Assembly: GCA_030704615.1 (NCBI GenBank)
Contig: CM060732.1
Coordinates: forward strand, 55,285,053-55,349,052
Direction: 5' to 3'
Origin: Takakia lepidozioides
Lineage: Eukaryota > Streptophyta > Takakiopsida > Takakiales > Takakiaceae
DNA: 64,000 nt
Under the pieces are notes generated by a model. That model did no database searches. It was given only the letters and a program-made list of their open reading frames with translations, and was not told where the DNA came from. Below, one piece after another: positions 45,215 through 59,800 of the stretch (positions are counted from its first letter, which is position 1; every line of letters begins with the position of its first letter). The translations under genes were made by a program, and so were the position numbers.

Positions 45215-46105
45215 CAGTTTCTTTCTCCATTAAAAAGAACTCTCGTACGTCCCTGTATAGCTGCAAGGCGGTCTATTGGAAAGGGATGATATTTGGACGG
45301 AATCCGTACATCTTGAGGACTGAATTGCGAATCCATCTCACTCTCACCTACAGAAGACGTGCAATTCTGGCACCGCTTCAGGACATGTATCTGCAATGCT
45401 TCATTAAACTATATGTACAGCAAGTCAGTTTTCGAAACGAGGAGACTAGCTGAGCTCAACTGAAAGACGCCTACATACCACTCTGTACCCACACTAAGCT
45501 CTACGTAGCAGAGACAGAACAGTCTGCATCGGCTTGGTGGAGAGGGCTTTCCAGAAGGACCATTGGGTGCAGCTTGGTTCAGAAGTAAATGCATGAGCCG
45601 AACCTGCCTCACAGGTGCCATGGCTGCCTCCTCTGACGGGACGGACAACCTGTGGCTTGCCAAGCAAAGAGCGTCCTCGAGCCATTGAGCCTGCTTCACC
45701 ATCCAAATTTTCGAATATCCACTAGTTCACTGAATCCTCGCTGAATTCACTAGATCAACAAGATTGACATTACTAAGAGCTTGGGAAAAGACTGGTATGG
45801 CAACCAACACAACACATGTCACAGCTGTGGTCACCTAAACATATTTGCTAGTATCATTTAATACTGTTTAGTAAGATTTCAAGGCTAGCACGCACATATC
45901 AGTCCTGTTTGTAACTGGTGTGAGAGAGAGGGTGACCTGCAAGGGGGATGCAATAGCCAGGTGAACCCTTTGAAAGACAGACACATGCCAACAATTCCAT
46001 CTTGAGACCTTCGTTTTCCCTTGTAAGCTGCAATGCAAGGTATGGAAAAGAATGTTTAACACCACAAAATTGCAGAAAAAATGTAGTTTGAACATTGTTA
46101 AAGTA
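45215..46105. other. Spacer downstream of kinesin gene
   Basis: No recognised gene. The minus-strand frame at 45409-45702 has no motif. It probably includes the 3' untranslated region of the leftward kinesin gene. Confidence 0.4.
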
Positions 46106-49100
46106 TCATGGCTGCTGATTAGTGGGCGTTCCCCTTCCCAATTCATCATACAACTCTCCAAGTTTTTGATTTTCAGGAATCTACCAAGGTTAAGGGAGTA
46201 AGCTATGTACTTGCAATAATATAATTAGATCTTATGACCTTATCGAGATCCTCCATCAGGTCCTCTACAGATTTCTGTAGAAATGTGAGCGTCCTGGTTG
46301 TCTCTTCTTCCAGCAGGCTCAGTCTGGAACCATCAACACCCTTCTCAGCTGGCGTCTCTACCAGATCGTATGTGCTGGGTAGGTCTAGGATGAGGCCTTC
46401 CTCAATGAAGAGATCCTTAAGGACGTTGATGATATCGTCTAGTGTTGGGGGTGACTTCTTGGACAACATCAGCTTCAGCTGTGCATGGTCATTCACCACA
46501 ATCCCTATATAAGATATTCATTACACCTTGAGACTGCCCTGTAAGAAAATCGCTGCCCGTGTGTCTCGTTCACTTGTGACAACAATGCCTTGACTCTACC
46601 TCCACCTTGGTTTCAGGCCTGCTCCACTAAGGCTCTGTGCCTGACGGACTAGAGTCACCTATTCATTCGGACTTTTATAAACTTGACATTTCAGGACACG
46701 TCTCCTCCTGAAGGCAGTAAACTGTATGGCTGCAAAGGTAGAAGCTTACCTTTTCCAAGAAGTCGGGAGAGCTCTCGTTGGCAACATTTGAACTAGGTGA
46801 AATACTGTGCATCGAAGTCACAGTCTCGGTAGACATCCCTGTCTCTGCGTCAGAGTTGTCAAAAGCTCTGTAAGTGCTGCTTACAGCTAGCCAATGTGTC
46901 TGAGCTAAATAGCCTAAACCACCATGTGCTTGGGCACAAGTACACTCGTGAACAATTTGCGACAGGTCAACTACACTGGTATACTAAGAACAGGACAGCA
47001 ATGTCAGATGCCACCATGATGTCATCCTGAATGTCTATACTACCGGAATCTTCGAGAACCTTGATCCAGAGATCGTAAACGAGCATTTAAGATGAGGACT
47101 TGTCCCCGCAATTTCTCGCATTCTTGATCTGCTTTCCGGAGAAGCTGTTCTATTTCATGCCGCCCTCTTTCAGCATTGACTTGCGGTTTGTTCTTTAGCT
47201 GCTTCGCCCTGTAGGACAGCCATATTGTTGAGACAACAGCTCATATGTACAGCACTGCAGAAACCGAGAAACGAGATCAATGAGCCAGGTAAATGTTTTA
47301 CATATGTCACCACATACATGTTTAGAACAGTAGGACAAATTTCCTTGGTGCATCAAGATACACAATTCGAGTGATCATCTCTACCACAGACTTCGAGAGT
47401 TAGAACGGCTTAGGAGCACAGAAGTTGACAATAGCGCTGATTCAATAGCAGGAAGAGAGGTCCGAAGCTTTGTAGGTCACCAATTCATGGGCCCAGCTAT
47501 GAAGCTGCAGACAAGAGACATATCAACGTGCACAGAGACGGTGGCTGGTGTAGCGAAGCATCAAAGCACTCACCTGGTCCCAAAGCGTAGAGTCGATAAT
47601 GTCTCTGAAGCATGTAAGGAGCTGGGAGAGCAGCAACAGAGTAGTGTCGTCCGGGAGTTGCCACCCTGTGAAGTTGATGATTGGTTTCAGGTGAACATTT
47701 AAGTACTGGTTTCAGTGTTTGAGTGTGTGCAGTTGCAGATTTCCAAAAGGGGAGACATGCAGATACAGGAGATTAAATCCCTCACACAGAACGTTATTCC
47801 AGACCACACATTAGTCTGAACGGGACATGATCAATCACACGCACAATCACAGATACTTTGCAATTAAGACAGCACCCACCAGTGATTCTTGCAGAATACG
47901 AGTCAGTTTTGAGTCACGGTAGGGAATATGACCAGTCCTCTCTGCAGAAAATAACATCATGGGAGCCAGAAAAGACCAGTCAGCAACAGTACTATACGTA
48001 CATTTGGTATACAGTGAGGGGTCAAGATTAGTACCTTGATCACTGTAGGTCCCTCATTTGAATGTAGTTCTAAGATGTGGGTGGACTCACCAGCTGTGAG
48101 GGCATTGATCACATTGCCAAGGGCTGAGAGAGACTTGTTGATTGTCTTTGCTTCACAGAGAATTCTTCCTTCAGCACCAGTTTTTTCGACCTTCTCAGAT
48201 CCTGCCAGGTCCACCAAGTAGAGTTTTCCTGTCTTCACACTTGAAGACCCAGTCTCATGTCAGATGATTACAAAAACAACCATAGCTCCATATACATGTC
48301 ATCGGACTAATCCTCCGACTGGTGAAAATGTGCACAAGTTCAATTTTTCTAGGTAGTATATGAACTCATCCTAGCAGAGGTGTGCATGCAAAGATTGTCT
48401 TCCAAAGGACTCACTTGGTACAACAACTAAACCAAAGCATCATGCTCGAGATTGTCTGTTTTATATATATATATATATATATATGACTGTATGTTATCAT
48501 TTGCATATATATAATGTTCACAAAAAAACTCCTGCAGAAGGAGCATCTCTCTCAAGTGTGACCGTGCAGTATATTCACCTTCGATCTTCGATGTTAGTTT
48601 GTTGAATTGTAACAAGAAACACACAATGGCTCCTGCTGCTTCCAGCATTCATCTCTGGTAAATTAGGTCAGAGAAACATGGAGTCTGATACCCACTTGAA
48701 AAATATCAACCTGCTGCAGCCTGCTAAATATTCCATACCATTGAACTTCTGGACCTTGATCTTATGATCCAGAGTGCCTATATGTTATTTAAATCTATAT
48801 TTGTAGCACAAAGAGCAGGTGAGCTTGGAAATCTAAAACCAGTCACCGGATCTTTAAATGACATCAATCATTACATCAAGACCTATTTAAGATTCAAAAG
48901 CCTAAAAGCCTTGAACATTGAACACATCAGGTGGGGATACGTGTCGCTCCTACTGCTCTGTTAGCTACACCAGCCTGCAGTTAGGATGAGGTCACTTGAT
49001 TGCCAAACATTTGAAGTGCAATGAGACATATCTGACTGCAAAGACTCAATGTAGCGCTGCAGTAACATGTGCAAAAGAAGACATTTACAGCGGGGTGTAC

Positions 49101-51307
49101 TTCTGCGGAGAATTGTGGAAGCCTGACCAAAAAATCTCTAGTAGTTCGTGTACAGGGATAATATGCACCTGAAGAATTCGGAGCATTTCCTCTTCAGTTT
49201 GAATGTAGCTCTGTCCAGATAACATCAATTGAGCCCGAAGTCTCATAAGTGCAGTGAGAGTGCAGCGCAATAATAAGGTCAACGTCAATCTTATGATCAT
49301 TCTTAATTAAACCGTCAGTTCTGAGTTCTGTTTATAATGCCTTATAATGTTTGCCTGTGCATGCGGCCTGCAGGTTTGCATGTTTGTGTATCTGAGAGAG
49401 GGCAAGGAATTGCGATCTAGGATGTACCTCAGTGGCCCCTGCTACAAAGATTCCCTGTGCTTTGTTCTCCTTCACCTGAAGATTATCCTTTGTTGAATCC
49501 AATAAGTCTCTGCATCAAAAGATTGAAGCTGAGTAATGAGCTGATCATCTTCGTCTTTAGGAGCTGAAATAGAAGAGAATGTTCCTGAAGTACAGTTGGG
49601 AAAGTAAAAATTTAGAACTCCCAACCTTATCTTCTCCATGTATATCTCCACCTGATAACAGCACCCAAAGACTGTCAGCATAAAGGCTTCGCAAATCACA
49701 CGGTGACAACTTCCGGCAAGCTTGACAACTGTAAATACTTCTAACAATGAAATAAGCCAAGATCTGGAAGTTATCATCAAACTAGTGGCAAAACAAGCAA
49801 TCGCTGGATGGAGGAACTAACCATGGACAGCTTGATTGTGAACTCAGAAATCTCATCAGCATCCTCTATAAACTCAAAAATACATTGGGCGACTCTGGGG
49901 AGTATTCCTTTCAATAAAGGACTATTTATTTGCATGTTTGGCCCCTGCCAGGCTCACAGTGAATATGTTAGCAACAGACTGACACTGGTCACTTGCTGCT
50001 GTACGCACCTTTTCTTGGTGCTTTTGTAGCTAGGAAGCTCCTAGGAAGTTACATAGTCTCACTACTCTGATTAACTTGCATAGTCTTATTATACATGCCT
50101 GTTTTCTTCATTCAGATGACACTCCCAATAAGTCCTGAACCTCCTGGAACAATATAATTTATCATCAATTGGTAAATACCTCCATGCTGTGCGTTTTGCC
50201 AGCTCCAGTCTAAGAAAAACCCCAGAAGAATGTCAGTCCGGGACAGTTCAGAAAAAGACTTCTGAAGAAACAACACTCAAAAGATGTGAAACAGATCCAC
50301 GTGTGGGCTTGTTAAGGCTTGCTGTCAATGACTGATGAAGTCCTTCAGAATGTCATTTCTATGTCACAATTTGCCTGCCTCAGTACATTTTAAGGGCAAC
50401 AAGGATCAATTGGCCTGCACCTGGCCATATGCAAGGACTGTCCCGTTTATTGCGTTCATAGCATCTGCAGAACCCCAGACACATTTAGTAGAACATCATG
50501 TGGCTGTAATGGTTGCTTGCCACGTCCAGTTATCCGAGAATTCCAGTGAACGATATTCTTAAAACTAGTTATTACAAGACACTTCAAGAAAGTTTCAAGA
50601 TTCATAAGATACTGGACTGTAAAGACAACTGTCCAGAAAGTATTTTGATTACCTTTAACGATGGGCATTGCAACGAATTCGAACACATCAGCTTGAGTAG
50701 AATCCTCGTAGAAGATCCTGTCAAAACTGAACGCTGCTTCTTCCTCTTTTTCGTCCTGTTCAACAGCCGAGGATAGTGCATAATCAAATGTATTAACCAA
50801 CTATTCGTAGATCAAGAGTGCATTCTCGCGGTTGTTGCCGGACATGTTCAACAGATCCTGAAGACTTGCTAGATTCGGAGAGCCCCAAAAGTGAGTCAAC
50901 AGTAGCACAATAGACGGCTTCCAAAGTATTGAACGAATATTGAACTTCAACCCGACACATGCATCGCTCTCTGATCTTAGAGAAAACACCGCACAATATG
51001 CATGCAAGTATCTTTCAAAAAACATTTCCTCCAGCATGCTATCCTCCAGTGGGCCCGTAACATATGACACCTTTCAGGAAATTGGCCTGAACGGTCTTCT
51101 ATTGCCGGATAGTGATTAAGAAACAGTCAAGTATCACATTTGAATCACCATTGGCAATTACAATGCAAACTTTCAAATCTCAAACAACAATACCTTGAAT
51201 ATGAATGATTCATGGTCAGTCCGACAAATACAAGCCGCCTCTGATCCAAAGCCAACCTCTCTTGTATTTAATGGCCTCAATCGCACACATACCGATACAT
51301 TCGACAT
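46106..51307 (-). CDS. KIN1: Kinesin-1 family motor protein (about 17 exons)
   Basis: Exons, leftward: 51307-51194, 50755-50653, 50464-50421, 50209-50180, 49944-49822, 49651-49626, 49509-49428, 49210-49169, 48974-48941, 48654-48579, 48239-48091, 47941-47880, 47665-47574, 47208-47044, 46867-46750 (provisional end), about 46504-46239 and 46180-46106. The N-terminus [14 protein letters not shown] starts the motor. The P-loop GQTGAGKT (about 86-93) is split by an intron. SSRSH (switch I), VDLAGSEK (switch II) and [17 protein letters not shown] follow, then a short stalk (about 360-530) with predicted coiled coil. The layout matches the short plant kinesin-1, which lacks the long animal tail. One junction, between 46.87 and 46.50 kb, is unresolved: the strong donor at 46749 gives the wrong phase for the next exon, so a small exon or an earlier donor (ATGCACA|GTATTT) is needed. 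As I recall, the plant protein acts in the spindle, cytoskeleton and gametophyte. Confidence 0.88.
48462..48484. repeat. (TA)n microsatellite
   Basis: About 11 TA units in a kinesin intron. Confidence 0.9.
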
Positions 51308-51309
51308 CT

Positions 51310-53215
51310 TTTGCAATTTGTTACCGAGACAAGTGAGTGTCAAAGTAACACCAAACAAGCGCAATGGTGGAATAACCCCGGAATAACAGACGGCAGTCCA
51401 AAAAAAAGTTTTATATCAAGCCCTGAAATGTGAGCCCTACGCAGAGTCAATCTGCTCAGCAGTGAAGAACATCTAGAACCTAGTAAGGTAAGATTCTAAG
51501 CTCCACCTTCACTAACTTGGAGGAAAAATGCAGTGAAATTTGCAGAAAATCTTGATGCCAACCAGTCAACAAACAATTGTTGAGACATTCTGACAAAGAC
51601 AGCAAAAATTTCTGGACAGTTTTCGCCGGATCAACCTTCCAGAGAAACTACATTCAAGGGCGTGATGAGTTGGAATTCTCATAAAAGGAAAAACGAAGAT
51701 ACGAGGATTCTACAATGGCACTATCCGACTTGTCCATGCCCAAGCGGCGAACAAAAGTTGAGAATGGCGGGAGAAGAAGCTTTTAAAAAACAAAGTAATT
51801 GCATCTCCTCGTTTTTAGAAAACGGAAAATCTTGAAAAATGTAAAGGTAAAAAAGACATTGGACAGGCTTTCTGTTAAGGATTGCGTTCCGATAGCCTTT
51901 CGTAAAGCAACTCAGGCTCCAGGGATATGCTCAATGAAAATCTTGGTCAGCCGCGAAGGATTGGATGAAAGAGACAATCTCTGCTTCAATGTATGTTGGT
52001 AGGAAGAATCAGGAAGCTTTATTTACAAACTGACATGAGAGATATCGAGGGAGATGAGGGACATTTTGGAGCATACAAAACCCTTCCCGATGTTATCAAG
52101 GGAGCTTGTATGTGTTACCTTCTAAGGTTGCATTGATATTGTGTATCAGGCATGGCCTGTGCGGCAAAGGGGGGTCAGGCGGTGCGCTTACCCGATACTA
52201 TATCAAATTGCTCTGCCACCAGGTGCGGTCATCTGTACTTTACCATTTATAGCATACGTGCTCTCTCTGCACACCGATTTGGCTTGCATTAGAGGGATGA
52301 CTGAGCCTGTCTCCTGGCCTATCCTTTAGTCTTGTTCTCTTAGGTGACTTGTGGGATCAGTATTTTCTGCGTGTCAGAATCCGGCGTACATTCAGGGCTT
52401 CAGGTTGATTTTTCTTCTTAGAGATATGGGCTGTTTCCTTCTCGACTTTGGATCTTAGCACCCAAAGTCTGTCTGTACCAAATCATGGCTAGTATTCGGA
52501 GCAATCGTAAAGCTTAAAGCCACCCTCAAGGCAAGTTTATAACTAAAATGAAAGTGAGGGAATGTGGTCCCAAGTCGAGCAGAAAACCTGGACGTCGTGG
52601 GTACTGCCCTCTGTATATTGCATGAGGATTGCTTCTTCGCAGTTTGTGTCCGAGGGTACAATTGGAGAATATTTTAGAAATGGTAGAAAGTCAGGACCGA
52701 TGAGGAGGAGCACTAAGCATAGCATTTACAAGAGCCTCTCTCTACTTCTTTTCTCCGTCTGCCGTTGCCATCCCCTCTAGCTGTTTTAGGAGGACAACTG
52801 TTTTTACTCATTTATTTAGTCACTGCCCAGTGGTAACAACATCCATTTTGAGAAATCATAGAAAAGACTAATACGATTGGTGGCATGTTCCTCAACACTG
52901 GTGTTGTAAGTAGAGGCTCTCTTGTGTACTAGCACCTGAAAATCTTGGTCTTTCAGGAAAGTATATGGGCACACTCCAACCCATGGATCCAGTGTCAGAA
53001 TAGTAACAAATTGACTACAAAGCGTTTCGAAATTATTAAGTTTCAAGAGCTGTACCGAACAGAGCTACAGAAAAAATTAGTCACCAGTCAGATGGCTTTT
53101 GTTGTGATGTCTTGATCCTTGCATTGTTGATTGTAGGTGTGATTCACAGACTGATTTACCAACATCGGCTCTTCACTGTGCGAAATGCATCTCGGGTGGG
53201 AAGCATGTTTTGAGA
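51310..53215. other. Divergent intergenic region between kinesin-1 and PPR-SMR genes
   Basis: The two flanking genes point away from each other, so this 1.9-kb region should hold both promoters. No gene, RNA or repeat was recognised; short open frames at 51799-52002 and 52141-52329 (+) and 52455-52725 (-) have no motifs. Confidence 0.45.
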
Positions 53216-53842
53216 ATGAACAGAAAGGTAGCTGTTTCCTTCAATATTACACAGAAAATACACCTTAACAATAAAGGGGAAAGGCGAGGACCAGATTTTC
53301 AGTTGACATATTCCATGTCCTCTCTACGAAGTGTGCCATCAGCAGGATTGTCCAATGGCATATTACGACAATCCATTTGTTCTCAAAGAAAGATCCCAAC
53401 GGTCCGTTTACTCGCTGAAGCACCAGGCAGAAAGATTCAAGCTACCGGGTCTTCTGCAGTGGCAGTAAAACTGGCGTCTTCTGCTGGAAATGCAGATACC
53501 AAATGTTTGGCTCGACAGGTACAACATGCACAAGATGTTCATGGCACTTCAAGGACAGCTTCTGTTGCTTTACAAGATACTGCTAGCGCTGCAGAGTCAT
53601 CGTTGTCAGGGCTTCTTGAGATTGCGCTGTGGTCTTTACTCAATGACTGTTTGAAGCAATGTAACTGGCAAGTTGCACTTGACGTACGTGCTTTATCGTG
53701 TTTCTTTTTGCTGTTTTAGTCCCCTACTTTACACATAGGATAGTGTCGTGGAGAACCCTCAATGAGTTCTCTCTCTCTGTTCCACTCAAACTGGGCACGG
53801 GGTCAATGGCCACAAGGCACGGCAAACAACGTCTTATGAGTA

Positions 53843-53893
<51 letters not shown>

Positions 53894-56800
53894 GGTTCTC
53901 TCTTCTACTACGTCCCATACATTCTTTGGGCTTTCTTTCTCTGTTGCTTTCACACTCCAGTTGATCTAAGTGGACATGTATTGAGAACATTGTAAATCTC
54001 AGAATGATTCTGGACATCTGGACACCATGGCCAACTTGCTGTATGGAGGAGCCTTCATGTTCTGAAAACTTAAATGGGACCATTATTTGTGCATCTTACA
54101 AGGGCTTTACCAGCCTGCTTATGTACACCAAACTGTCATGCACTAGATCCTGATAAGCTTTAGTCAGGCACTCTTGCAGTTCCTTGATCTGTGAAGGGAT
54201 GCAATTCTGAAAAAAAACATTCTCTTAATACAGGTGTTTGCAGCCATGAAACAGGCTGAAGAGTACAAGGCGAGTGTGAATGTCTACACTGTCATGCTAC
54301 GCATCATGGCCAAAGCCAAGCAACCCCACCGTGCTCTCCAACTCTTCCAGGAGATGCAGACCTTGGGTTTCCACCCTGATGCCTATGTGTTCACTGCTCT
54401 ACTTGATGCATACGGGCGCACTGACATGCTGGACCAAGCTGTAGCTGTATTTGAGCATATGAAGGCAACCCCCTGTTGCATGCCCAATGCATTAACCTAT
54501 GGTTGCATGATGGCTGCTTATGGACGTGTGAATCAATGGGACAAGATCAAGGCACTATTTCAGGAGATGAGAGAGATGGGGCTGAAACCCCTTAGCTTGA
54601 CATTTAATGTTGTCATAAGTGCGTATGGCAAAGCAGCCCTGTGGGACAAAATGGAGGGGGCATTGGATGCCATGGTTGCTGCAGGGTGTACCCCAGATAC
54701 AACTACATATAATACAATGCTTGACGCATATGGGAAGCACAGCCAGTACTTCAGTATGGAGAGAACTATCAACCGCATGCATGCGGCAAAATGTCGAGCA
54801 GACGTTTTGACTTACAGCTCCCTTATGGATGCGTACAGAAAATCTGGACAGTATAAGAAAATGGAGGAGACTTTGGAGCACATGAGGAAGGCAGGGTTTA
54901 GGCCGGATGTGAAGGCATTCAGTCTTCTTATTGATGTATATGGGAAACGCGGAATGTTTGAGAGAATGAAGGCCACCCTGCAGGTAAAAGATCCTTGTAG
55001 GTACTATTGGATGTGCATTTCATACGTACATATGAACCTGAAAAATTAGCATGTTTCATTTGTTCAGTGGGATTCATATAGGATCATCTTTCAAGGGACA
55101 ATGCTGCCTTTGTAGTGGTCATAAGAGCAGCACATAAGCCTACTTGTTCAGAAGATTACAATTCGACCAACCAATCAGCTCTAGTAAGCTGCCGGTGACT
55201 GTTTCTTGCATTTCTTTGCCTCCACTGTTGCTTCATACCTAACAACCTTGGAGTAAGGCAAGGATGAGTTGTGCGCATACTCAAGCAGATTGTTTTAGAA
55301 AGCAGTGTAATTAGTTGCCATAGTGTACCCTGTAAGCTCTTTTGGCCGGATGTTTTCACCAGAGATAGAGGTTTATTTTTGTTGCTTGTGCTACACTGTG
55401 GTCTGTAGGAAATGCGAGCAGCAGGGTGCCAGGCGAATGTAGTGACATATACAGCCATAGTGGATGCTTATGGAAAAGCAGGAAGGTATAAGGAAATGGA
55501 GGACGTTTGGGCCAGTATGAAGGCTCTTGGGCTACAACCTGATCCTGCTGCCTTCATTGCTACAATCAGTGCCTATGGTCGGCATGGTCTTTACGAGAAA
55601 ATGCAGGCCAGGTTTGAGGAGCTTCAGGTGGAGCTCAGAATTATCCCCTCCTTGAAGATACTGCAGTGTTTTATGGGCAAAACCATTCAATCGTCATTTT
55701 GGGTCTTTCAGAGATTAACCTCGAATGTTGTACTTACTGCTGAGCCTCATCCTTCTTGTTCCTTCGCTACCCATAGGGATTGATTTGAGCAGCCTATTAA
55801 GCCTTCAAACCTTTGGCAATGATCTTCAGCTATGGTGGTGTGCAAATTGATTCTTCACTTAATGATGGAAGCAGAATTGATGTGTGCCTTCTTATGGATG
55901 CTGTTTGTGAGCTTGAATTTGCCTGATAGAGAACATGGACCTGAATCGTGTTTCCACGGACCACTCTGTATATTATCGGGGGGTTTTTGTGTCGCAGGAA
56001 ACTACAAAGAAAATGCGCTTTGTTTGGCCGGAGCCTGGCCGAACTGCCTACAATGTGCTGATCGATGCCTACGGCAAGGGCAAGCGCATTGACCGTATGG
56101 AGGCAGCATTTGGGGCTATGGAATCCAAAGGGCACCAACCTGATGTGGTCACATATAGGTACTATTTCTCAACTCATTGCACTGCTGTGTCTATGCTCTT
56201 CTTGTCATTTGCAAGTGCCTAATAACCCTTCAGCAATTCCCAGCATGTTATATGTGTGCACAGTAAGATATGAATTTCTTTCACAGAGTAAAAGAGTAGT
56301 GAGTTTTGCATATGGGATATTATTAATTTCTTATTGCATGAAAGTGGATGCTTCTGTTCACAAAATTGTGAAAATTGTTGACCAATCGTAGGTGAAGGAA
56401 AAGAAACAAAGGAGTGAGAGATTGTACTCATAAGACGTTGTTTGCCGTTGCCTTGTGGCCATTGACCCCGCGCCCAGTTTGAGCGGGAACAAAAGGGACA
56501 GAACCTACCTCTGTCAGGGGCTGACGTTGGTAGTAAGACTTACCTCCATATAAAGAATTAATCCGGGTTTTCCAGATATCCTCTAGAAATCCCTTCACAC
56601 AAGCATCAATCTGCTGTGTGTGATTTGCCCAAAAACTAGGCCTCAGGAGGGCCTGGGCTTTTGGCTCAGCCTCGAGACTTTCAAAGTTGGTAAACAGGGG
56701 TACAGGCACAATTCCCTTAATAGATTTGAAGAGAGCGTCTCTTTGGTGAGAGAACCCCGGACAGTGTATCAGAAAATGAATACTGTCTTCAGATTGCCCA

Positions 56801-59800
56801 CACAACGGGCAATTGCACTCTCCCTTTCCTCTCTGCTTCTATTTGCTGTTCAAAGGTAGGCTTCCTGCCCTGAGTTTAAATTTCAGTCTAGTGCCGAGAG
56901 TGGGTAGACCCTTGAGGTCATCCAAGATGTCCTCCCCCATGTCACAGACTGGAAACAAGTTCAGGGAAGTTTTCTGCCTAACTTCATTTTCATCAGACAA
57001 TCTCATGGCAACAGACATGGCTGAGGACACTACAGCCTCTAAGTCAGATTTATCCAGCAGGGTCAAGACTTGCGGATCCAGGTCCAGGTCCTTGAGGATC
57101 TCTTCTACTCTCTTCTGCCAGGACTTAGCCTGTTTGACAGGGCGGTCCTGTTTCCAAGATATAGAGTCGATTAATTTAGGATATCTGGTGTTGGGCATAT
57201 GTTGCAGCTGACCCCACCATCTGACCTTGAATTCATCTCGTCGGGAGCTAAAGGACGGAATGCCAAACTCACCCCGAACAGCCACATTGGCTGTTTTGGA
57301 GCATGCTGACATACACTCCTTAAGCACCCCCACTTGAATGGATTCTAGAGACTTAGCCTGGTTGGAGTTATCAACCCATATAGCAGATCCGTACTCCAAG
57401 GCAGGTCTAATAACGCGACAAAGCATGGTTTTTTTAACCTCAGAGTTGACCCGTCTGCAGTGGAAAAATTTAGTGAGCCCCAGAGCTTTGCCCTTGCCAG
57501 TTTGAACAACTTTCCGGATATGTGCATCCCAATTACAATTGGAGGAGAACTCAACGCCCAGGTAAGTGTAGGAAGGGAGGACCGGGATCTCTTGGCTACC
57601 CCACTGCCACTTAAGATCACTTCCTCCCTCTCCTCTGTCGTTGAATGCTACCACTGCACATTTGCTGACATTAGCCTCTAGCCCCCAAAGATCTAAGTAT
57701 CTTTCGCGCAATCAATCAACTCCTGGAGATTGGTTGGAGTCTCCCTATGCCTGCGAAGTCATCCGCAAACATAAGGGCTGGTATGGTGGTATCACCCACC
57801 CTTAACCCAAATCCCTCACTTTCCACATCCTCGAGGAGTTGATTGATGAAAACATTGAAGAGAAGAGGGGAGAGAGTACATCCTTGAGCTACACCTTGGT
57901 CTATGTCAAAGAAGTTGGACTTCTGTCCGTTAACAGTGACACAGCTTTTGGTGTGAGCATACAAGTTGTGGACAACTCTCCACATCTTTCCCTTGATCCC
58001 ACAAGACCAGAGGCGGAACCATAGGCCATCTCTCCACACTGTGTCATAAGCCTTTTTGACATCCAGGAAAAAGACATAAGTGGGTTTCCCTTCTTTTTTC
58101 CTTCCCTGGATAATCTGGCTTAGAGTGAAGATATGATCCACACAGCCCCTGTTTCGCCGAAAGCCAGCTTGGCCTTCGTGGAAACAACCTCTAGACTCCA
58201 GATCAACCTCGAGACGAGTACTTATAACTCTGCAGAATGTCTTGCCAACAGCATTGAGGAGCGTGATGCCACGGTAGATCCCCGGTTCTTCTCTGTCACC
58301 CTTCTTGTATAGATTGACAATGACCCCCTGTCGCCAGTGAAAGGGGATCATTTCAGTCTTCCAGATAAGGTTAAAGAGGAGAACTAGGGCCTCTATCATG
58401 GGATCGCCACCGTGCTTGATAAGCTCGTTGACAATACCATCAGGTCCACCAGCTTTATATCCATTTAAATGTTCAATTGCTTCCACAATCTCAGAAGAAC
58501 TAATGGGAGCATTATAAGCCATTGAAATATACTCCAGTTCATCAGGGCTGTTTTGAATCATAGGAACAGTTTTTCCAACTGTGTCCCTCCATTCAGCAGA
58601 AGACCCCTCACTGTTAGACCTAGAAGTTCTGCCAAGGATACTGTAGTGAGTTTCAAAGGTTTTGACAACCGATGAAGTCACCACTGCACCTTTAGTAGTC
58701 TTCAGCGCTTGTACTTGCTGACCGTTTTTCGGTTTGTACGAACGTTGAAGGGCCAACCAGAATTTCTTGTCATTACCACCATGGTGGTTTGAGTTTATTT
58801 CACTGTATAACTTGTCCCAGTATAATTTCTTCTGAGACCTAACAAGCTGATTGATATCTTTACGGAGCTGGTAGTACCTTGCCCACAATTCTCTGTTGGT
58901 TCCAAATTGCAGCACTCTTTATAGAGGGCTCGTCTCTCAGCTATCTTGAGTTTAATCTCATTAGTCCACCAATTAACTGCTCTACCGCAGACAATTAGTT
59001 TCCTCCCAATGATCTTGTCAGCCACGGAGGAAACGAAACTCTCCCAAGAGTCCACTGCTCTTTCGACTTCATTTCTTGCGTTAACAGAGCGTGACTGAAG
59101 TTCTTGGAGCGATTGGACAAAATGAGGGAGAGCCTCTTGCAAGGCCTGGACGTACTCAGCCTTGACCTCCTCATTGTGGAATTTTTCTATGCGCCACTTC
59201 CGAATCGAACGTTTCACGGATCTCTTGGTGGTGGGAAAACACCTTTTGATCTCAGTCCAAACCAGGAAGTGGTCAGAGGTACCAATATCAGTTCTGTCGA
59301 TCAACACATTGGCACACTGGGGGAACAAAAGAGAGACAGAAAGAAGAAGTTTAATATAACATGGGAAGGGCCAAAGGGCCTTGGGACAGGTAGAAACGTA
59401 GTACCACAGAATTGAGTGCAAATGGGGAGAGAGAGACCGAGCTTGAACTCTGAGTCCCTCTGCCATACACAATTAGACTTGTAGGGAGTGATGTGGCTGT
59501 CCTCCTTACTTTTAGTTCAGTTTCTGAATCTTCCTATATAGTGCAGTCAGTCTGACCACTCTTCCATGTTGTGGTTGCACTTGGGGTGTTTAGCTACCCA
59601 CCCTATCTGGCTTCCCACTCATCTCAGCGTTTCTTGCTATGCCTGAGCGATGATCGAAGGAAAAAGAGAGAGTTGGGAGAGAAGGAATCAAGGAAGGAGC
59701 GGTAGAAAGTTTAGTGTCGACAGGGGGCTCCGAGGGGCCCATGGAACAAACTAGAAGAACAAGACAATCAAAGCTCTAGCTTTAAACCAAACCAAAACCA

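Noticed and set aside
46504-46867. Simple junction between kinesin exons ending 46750 and starting 46504
   Set aside because: The phases do not match, so the junction is reported as unresolved rather than forced.
53698-53964. 88-codon frame over the CT microsatellite (LSLSLSLS)
   Set aside because: It is only translation of a simple repeat inside an intron.
59104-59415. Plus-strand open frames over the LINE endonuclease region
   Set aside because: They are antisense shadows of the LINE ORF.
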